DNA from: Rhynchosporium graminicola
Lineage: Eukaryota; Ascomycota; Leotiomycetes; Helotiales; Ploettnerulaceae
Direction of reading: 5' to 3'
Length of the DNA: 64,000 nt
Assembly: GCA_900074885.1 (NCBI GenBank)
Contig: FJUW01000039.1
Span: 62,001-126,000 of the forward strand
In this document: positions 57,034 through 64,000 of the stretch, piece after piece
Layout of the letters: each line of letters starts with the position of its first letter
How positions within the stretch are numbered: the stretch's first letter is position 1
Position numbers and translations under genes: made by a program
Notes under the pieces: model-generated
The model's database searches: none
What the model was told of the DNA's origin: nothing
What the model saw: the letters and a program-made list of their open reading frames with translations, nothing else

Positions 57034-59272
57034 TTACAGCTTCGCTCTCGCCTCGGTAGCTTTATGCAAATCCCCACCCTTCTCCTTGAAATACTCTCTG
57101 ATCTTATCCCTCGCGACCTCCACAACAGCCGCATCCTCCACTGTAGCCGGGACTTGAACCTCCTTATCAAAGTCCTCATGAACCGCATTCTCGACCAACT
57201 CTCTCAGTACTCTACGAAGGGTCTTTCCTGACCGTGTTTTAGGGATCATTCCTTTGCCTTGGATCATGCCGCCCAAGGAGGCGATAGCGCCAATTTGGGT
57301 TCGAACAAGCTTCTGGACTTCGCTGAAGAGAGCGTCGGAGGGGATGGCGGAGGGTGGATGGTCTGCGGTGGAGAGTGTGACGAATGCGAATGGGAGATGG
57401 CCTTTTAATGCGTCAGGAATCCCGACTACGCAACATTCAGCGATGGTTGGGTGGGAGGCAATTGCTTGTTCGATCGAGCCTGTTTTGATATGAGTATATT
57501 GATATGTGAGCGCCAGAGCGAAGAGGGTAAACTTACCGGTGCTGAAACGATGAGCAGCGACATTGATAATGTCATCAGACCGAGACATGACGTGGATATA
57601 TCCGTCCTCATCGATCATACCAGCATCACCAGTATCAACCCATCTTCCCTCGAATCTCTTCAAATATCCTTTGTAGAATCTCTCTTCATCTTGCCAAAGT
57701 GTCCTGAAACCCGTGGGCGCGAGTGGCATACCGAGCACAATATTACCCATTGTCCCTTTCTTGACCTCTTCTCCCGAATCATCAACGACACGGACGTCCC
57801 AGCCTGGCATAGCCTTGCCTGCACTTCCGGGTTTGATACCGAGTGGTGCTACATCTCTTTTGGTAGTCTTGCGATCTTTTCCTGCATGAGGGACAAGCGC
57901 AATACCAGACATTGGGGAGCCAGATTCAGAAGACCACCAATGATCTACAACAGGCGCACCATCTGCATAATTCTTGAGCAGATCTTGGTACATAGTAATG
58001 ATGCTCGGCTCTGATCTTTCTCCTGCCAGGAAAAGAGCATTTAAGTTCCTAAATCCACGTCGCTCTCCCACCTCCTTAAACTTCTTGTTCTCCGGATCAT
58101 CTCTCCGGATAGCTCTGAGTGCTGTAGGTGCTGTGAAGAGCGAGTTGACTTTGTACTCTTCACAGATTCTCCAGAAAGCGCCCGCATCAGGTGTCCCTAC
58201 AGGCTTGCCTTCGTATAAAATAGTAGCCGCACCAGTCAAGAGTGGTGCGTAAAGAATGTATGCGTGTCCAACTACCCATCCGATATCCGATGCGCAGAAC
58301 ATGACATCGCCTGGCCCATGGATGCCAAAGAGATAGCTGATTGATAGATGGAGACCCACTGCATGACCACCAGCGTCTCTAAGAACTCCTTTGGGTAGAC
58401 CAGTTGTGCCCGACGTGTAGATAATGTAAAGACCATCACTAGACTTCACAGGTACACATTCAGCCTTCAGTCCTCTGCTCCTCCCGCTCTTCACCAGACG
58501 CTGCCAATTTCTCTCACCGCCATTTTTGTTCACCGGGTCCCATCTCAGCTGATCCCGCTGCCAAATAATAGTCTTCTTGGGCTTGTGTGGTGATTGTTCA
58601 ATTGCTTCTCTTATGAACGATTTGTATGACAAGGGCGCTTTTGCACCGTCGATTCCACAAGATGCTGTGAGGATCGCTGTGGGTTTAGAAGCTTCAATCC
58701 GTTGAGCCAAAGATTGTGCCGCAAACCCGCCGAATACAACTGCGTGAATAGCTCCGATCCGGATAGTAGCCAGTATTCCAATAAGAGCGGCGGGTATCAT
58801 AGGCACTAAAGAAAGATCAGCACTATCTCGATGTATGATAAGGGAAGAGTGATTGTAATTTGAAGTCTGTCCTGCCTTCTGGGAGTTACTCACTATAAAG
58901 TAAGACCACATCTCCCCTCTTAACACCCTCCTCCCTCAACACGCCCGCAAAACTCTCCACCTCATCCAACAGCTCCTTATACGTAATCTTGGTCTTCGTC
59001 TTCGTCACCGGGCTATCCCAGATAATCGCCGTCTTATCTCCATTGCCAGCCTCAACATGTCTATCCACACAATTATAACAAGTCGAGATCTCGCCATCGG
59101 GGAACCATTCCCAGTGGTCGTGTTTCGTTCCTGATTTTAATGATTTGGAGGTCTTGACGAGTGTTGAGCTGGGTTTCTTGTGCCAGGCAAGATGGGAAGC
59201 TTGTTCGGCCCAGAAGGACTCGGGGTCGGCGAGGGAGTGCTTCTGCACTTCGTCTTGGGGATGGGTGGGCAT
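57034..59272 (-). CDS. Short-chain acyl-CoA synthetase (propionyl/acetyl-CoA synthetase, ACSS3-like)
   Basis: Activates a short carboxylate with ATP and CoA. Exons 58894-59272, 57537-58805 and 57034-57479 join to 697 aa. The N-terminal ACAS domain reads DPESFWAEQASHLAWHKKPS then CYNCVDRHVEAGNGDKTAII. The ATP/AMP signature is YIIYTSGTTGLPKGVLRDAG. Other motifs are VVDHWWSSESGSPM, WVDTGDAGMIDEDGYIHVMS and RSDDIINVAAHRFSTG, where an intron splits the last Gly codon. The catalytic C-terminal lysine is in PKTRSGKTLRR. The WHKKPSSTL and HWWSSESG variants resemble PrpE/ACSS3 more than canonical acetyl-CoA synthetase, which suggests propionate or similar acids. No peroxisomal SKL is present (it ends ARAKL, a weak PTS1-like AKL). 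An AKL C-terminus can direct proteins to peroxisomes, but this is untested here. Confidence 0.92.
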
Positions 59273-62200
59273 TCTTGATGGACGGGTTAGCGATTGATAG
59301 GTTTAAGGAAGACGGATCTTACATTGATGATGCAGAGCAACTTATAGTTACTTTGTGCTAGTCAATTACACTTCAAATCGCTGTGGCACTTGCTCAAGCT
59401 TACACCAGCTTCGAATTGGCCGAGACGGTGCAACTTGTAGCTTGATAAAGAGGGGCAGAGATGGACGTGGACGAAGAAATGAGGAGGATGCAATTGAGAT
59501 AGAAAGGTAGAAGACTGAAACCTTCATTTACTAAATGAGAGAAAGATAACGCAAGCTTCACTATTTACCCACTGCTAAGGCCCGGTCCTGAGGATCTAAT
59601 GCGTTAATACATCTCCCTGAGCGAGGGTTTGTATCTTGCTAGATGAGCTTCTCCGCATCCCCGCACTTTGCTGGAGCTCGGCTGTCCCGGGCGCCAAGCA
59701 CGAAGGGAATCCTCAAGCGAGTGTGATGGGCATGTAAATAAAGCAATTCAGATTAGTTATCTATCTTGCAGTTATGGAATTGCCCAGCTGCTGCTACTTT
59801 CGTCTGAAGAATCAGATTCATAACTTATAGTCGGTGAATCTACCTCACATCATTGAACATACCTCCGATATGGTACTGAACTTGAGGGTTTCGAGCGCCT
59901 AAGTTGACGTATGCTGTAAGATATTTTGAATCCGGTCACCTGGTTGAAGATTTGCTTACGGAGACGTGATCAATTCACCAGCTTCGCGTCGAATCTAGCT
60001 CTAAATAGAAAATTGAAGGCACGAAGCTGGAAGCATGGCCCTTCTATAGCAATTGATATGGAAGTCTAGATTCTGTCAGAAACAGAGAGCGGAAGACAAG
60101 ACTTACAGGTAATATAACAAGACGAAATGACGAGACGAGCAACGATACAGGAGGAACGGTATATCCCATCCGGTTCCTCATTCAATTCTTAGAGCGACAA
60201 CTGTCCTTGATCCTTACAAAATGCCTGGCAGCTTCGGCAACCGAATGCGAATCGTCGGCTTTCACATCGTGGCATCTCATGATCTTTCAGTCCTTATTCA
60301 CTATTGCAAGCCCGAAATCTATCGCTTTTTCAGTATCTAGGCCCATGACATTGGTATCAAGCTTCAGCCTTGCCATTCTCTTCATCCATCATATTTCCCA
60401 ATCACCGCGACTGTAGAAAGTGTTTCGAAAAGCGGTCTTTGGTAGATCTGAGACAATGAGAAGATAAAGCTACGACAATTTACAGCGTATTTGAGCAAAT
60501 TAGGAGAGCCCGGGCAGTAGACGATAATGAGGAACGATCCGGAACATGACTTTGTAGAAAGAAGTTCTACCTGTGTTATGAAACCAATCCGAGACGGGAC
60601 AAATTCGTCTTCTGTAAACGAAAAATATTAAAGTATACCTCAAGTTCGGAAGTCGATAATGGAGTCATAAAAGTACCTCGGGACATTGCCTGAAGTCATA
60701 ATTCAACAGTCAGGTAACTTTTTCGATGACTTGAAAAATGTGAATGATGAATTCGAACCAGATTTCCTAATTGCTTATCCCGACACGAATTTGGCTCGCC
60801 TCGATCCTACCGTGACATCTCCTACGTTGTTTGGGATCCTTATTATCAGATGAAAGCGTAGTTTCAGAGTTAATGGAATATAGAGAACAGCGCTACGATA
60901 TCGTATTCCGTTGATCGGCGATGAAGGCATCATGTGGTTAAAGACAGCTCCCAGACCAAAATATACGAGGTTAGCCGAATCCGCTGCGATGAAAATGTTC
61001 GCTCCTAGGTGGACCATGCAAGATTCTTGTATCAGAGCATATGGTGATGGTTTGTCTCATGGCCTAGTCTCCCAGGCTCTGAAGTAGCAAATACTTTATA
61101 AGTTGCGTAGCATCATATGAATCTCGCATGTCCACCCCAAGAGTCATGGAATTGGACTATGCTTACCAGAAAAAGCTTGTCGGAACCACTGTTGACAACT
61201 CCGAGAAAGTCTTGATTCCGAATGCTGGTGTATTCGTGTTAAAGGGTTTGAGATACACCATTGAATGCAGCGACTCCCGCAGAGAGCTGCAACGTCTCCA
61301 TGGGATGCCATGACTTAGATGAGCTTGCTGAACAGAGATACCATAGCCGTTCGAAGTCCAGAAAATCAAGATAGCACGGATGACCAGCATAGGAGGGATG
61401 AAACATGACGATAGCAAGAATGTAAACCCACAGGAAGTGTAGCATTCCTAAGGATCTCGTATTGCGGGTTGGAGTCATGATCTGTAGATCGATCGCAATT
61501 GTCACGATCAAGATTCAGAACCAGGGACCAAAATGCACCCAACGTTGCCGACTGCGAAGGCTAAATTAAAGCCAGACCAAAAGGAAAGAAAATGCTTGTT
61601 TCTCAACCTTAAGGGGGATCTCCGAATCGCAAAAACTAAATGCGCGAATAGGAACTCACTACCATTTTAGTAAGGGATAGCTCAAGCTCGATCTTGGCAC
61701 AAGCAGGGAATTGTGAATGTGGCGCGTTCGCCGGCCCGCGCTCGACAGGCCGAAACGCTCGCGTCGCGTCGCGTCGGGGGCTCGTAGATATCTGACGAAT
61801 GAAGGCGTCCGTAGTTCAGATGGCGCTTGCGCAGGAACCAGAACTGCAGATGTAAAGTGGGAAGCCGTAGATCTTGGAAGCCCTGGATTTTGACGTTGTT
61901 GCAAAGTCGCGGTGCGTGCGGGAGTAGGAGTAGAAGAGGAAGCGAAGTACTCGTAGTGACAGAGCAAACTTGGGGAGAATGAGTTGTTGGGGAAGAAGCG
62001 AGCGATTCTTGCACTTGCAGTTGTCGTTAAACCAGCCAGGAAAGCGTTGAATTTCTTCGAGGAAAAAGGAAAATCGAATTACCAAAATCGGGTTTTGTCG
62101 AATGATAATAATAGATCAAAGCAAGCAAGCAAGCAAGCAAGCCAGATCCAATCCGGCCTAAACCGGGGAGAGTCCCGAAGGTCAAGTTCAAGTCCCGGCG

Positions 62201-64000
62201 GACAAGCCCGAATTCACCAGACGAGATACGCCACCAGTCGGGAACAGAACACCATGCCATTTGGCCAGTTGCAACTGCCAAATCTCTCTCGCCTTGGGAA
62301 ATTTGATGGGATCCACTTCTTGCTCTTGCTCTCGCCCAAGCCGGAAGCTTGCTGATTATGGTTTTCCTTGTCTCTTAATGTTCGGGATTTGACGTCCATC
62401 CTCTACGGAGTATTTGTGTTCGATGGTGTGTGTACCTTCTGGGCCGGAGATGGGAGACGGGGAACCGTTCAAAGGGAAGCTGACTTCGGAGATCAGGTGG
62501 AGATGCCAAGATGGAAAGGGGTCGGGACGCTACTCCAAGTTTCTCCTTCCTGACATTTCAACTGGATGATAGTGTGGGAAGGAAGTAAGTGGATGCGATT
62601 TGTATTGTATTGTATTGGTCTGGCCTGGTCTGGTCTGGGCTCTAGGATTTGACACCGAAACACACCACACATTTGGATATTTTGGTATCAAAGCTTCGAG
62701 AAGTGCAGGAATTCCATTGGGCGTGATGTCGGCAGCCAGCGGGTGGTCAAGCGGTTGAGGACGGCCACTGGCCATGGCATATTGATGGGATGAATGAAAT
62801 CTGAGCGAATTCGAGTGAGTGTACTCACACGAGACGCCCTCCAATCGCATTTTCATAAGAGAACAGAAGATTTGCACAACCGTCGTTCAAACTGTAAGTG
62901 AGATAAGGTTGCATCTCGTGTAGATCCGATAACATTGAAAATTATGTTTAACACGGACACGGGAAGGAGACGAGGGTTCCGAGACTCACGACGGGCCAGA
63001 GTTCACACGAGCAAGTCCAGGATTTGAGATGAAAAGTTGCACAGAAGCGACGACGAGGCTTCGGCGCACGATTCCGGCTTTTCGAAACGTTAAACTTGAT
63101 ACCCTTAATTGTGGGATCAGGACCACCACCCTGCGGCAAAGCTGCGTCTGGAACTATCTGAGGGCGGGCCTAAGCGTCCATCTTGGGACTAGAGGCAACG
63201 AACGTGTCTTCGTCTCATCTCTTTCCTAATATTCATTTCAAATGTGATTTCCAAATCGGGTATCTTCTCACTTTAATCTACGACATATTTTCCCGCCTAG
63301 TTTTCATATGGCTGTGCATGTTCATGATCGAGAAAGGCATCAACGAGGTGCCTATCGCAAACGCCGGAACAACTGGCCACCTTGTCATCCGAACTCTGTT
63401 TCCTTGGAACACCTGGACAATGGTGGAATGTGATTCGTCGAGAGGAGTGGGAGATGGTAATCTTATGCTGGTTGCCTTTTCACATTAAAAGTTCCATTCT
63501 ATACGACAGACTACAGCCAACCAACCAACAGCGCGAGATTCGTGCGTAAGCAATCAGCGAGCAGCCAGTCAGAAAGCAAGAAATGTGTCGAGCTGTGTCG
63601 GTGCGCGCCTTGCACTTCCTAGTGGGGCTCCAACATGCCCATAAGAGCGGCGATTCCGGGATTTATTAACCATATATAATACAGTAAGTATACAGTATCT
63701 GGTGATCAGGGGCTCTTGGTGCTGAGTTTTATTGGCAGTACCCTACCCCCGTAGGCATTCGAGGCATTCTCCAATCCTCGAATAATAATGATGAGAAGCA
63801 CAAGTACGAGTACCTCGTTCGGGATAAAGTGGATGAAGTCATCCGTCGGTGTTGTTTCTAGTAGTTCGTGCTGGCTGGCATATGCATTAATCGCCAGTAG
63901 TCAGGGGAAGGGTCCAGCCTGCAGGACGCACAACTGACAAGTGCGCAAGCGAACTAAACACAGGAAAGCTGTGCGAGATCGGATGAACAATTGGAGATGA
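59273..64000. other. 4.7-kb right-end interval without supported genes
   Basis: It holds the acyl-CoA synthetase promoter at the left. I see only short frames: 60775-61017 (-) and 61239-61511 (-) have hydrophobic stretches but no family resemblance, consistent exons or convincing starts. GC-rich sequence with CG steps lies near 61720-61780. The right end shows no coding evidence. Confidence 0.45.
62119..62142. repeat. (AAGC)6 microsatellite
   Basis: Six perfect AAGC tetranucleotide units. Confidence 0.95.

Noticed and set aside
60775..61511. Hydrophobic minus-strand frames that might be a membrane protein
   Set aside because: The frames cannot be joined by plausible introns and show no family motif; kept only as part of the uncharacterised interval.
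1..64000. CRISPR arrays, bacterial operons, ribosome-binding sites or prophage
   Set aside because: The window is eukaryotic by intron content and gene families; no direct-repeat spacer array is present.
1..64000. A secondary-metabolite gene cluster
   Set aside because: The SDR, acyl-CoA synthetase, methyltransferase and MFS genes lie near each other, but no backbone synthase (PKS, NRPS, terpene synthase) or pathway regulator is present and each has a housekeeping-type match.

Overview
The window looks like nuclear chromosomal DNA of a filamentous ascomycete (Pezizomycotina; a Leotiomycete is my guess, not proven). The support is many short GT-AG introns (mostly 45-130 nt), compact genes on both strands, and recognisable fungal families. 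Exon boundaries below were worked out by hand from splice-site consensus, reading phase and family conservation. For each multi-exon gene the joined exons give an open frame whose length is a multiple of three.

Layout. 1-7480 (-): the 5' part of a very large gene that runs off the left edge. It encodes a Glu/Ser/Pro/Lys-rich low-complexity protein and is built mostly from an array of tiny phase-0 exons. 9581-10497 (-): ESCRT-III subunit Snf7, divergent from 10964-11633 (+), the telomere CST subunit Ten1. 11978-12509 (-): a probable decayed secreted-protein gene. 13941-14494 (-): a conserved fungal protein of unknown function. 17924-22297 (-): a 1457-aa FHA plus forkhead transcription factor. 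22.3-24.9 kb: AT-rich repeat-bearing DNA without genes.

24877-40248 carries three translation genes: a DHX29-like DExH helicase (-) and GCN1 (+), which share a 225-bp divergent promoter, then RPL19 (eL19), whose start codon is split by an intron. 41420-43184 (+): serine hydroxymethyltransferase with a mitochondrial-type leader. 43.2-46.3 kb: non-coding DNA with a pair of MITE-like elements. 46284-48167 (+): secreted S10 serine carboxypeptidase. 48913-50813 (-): MFS drug/polyamine-type transporter with a 19-nt exon. 51614-52531 (+): OTU-family deubiquitinase, tail to tail with 52565-53452 (-), a TPMT-type thiol methyltransferase. 54119-55068 (+): SDR reductase. 57034-59272 (-): propionyl/acetyl-CoA synthetase-like enzyme. 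59.3-64 kb: no gene I can support.

Most genes are housekeeping: membrane traffic, telomere, translation control, one-carbon metabolism, acyl-CoA activation. The most unusual object is the micro-exon gene at the left end. At least 31 successive introns are traceable in the window; the last 30 are all phase 0, so each of the 29 complete exons between them is a multiple of three and could be skipped, duplicated or shuffled without breaking the frame.
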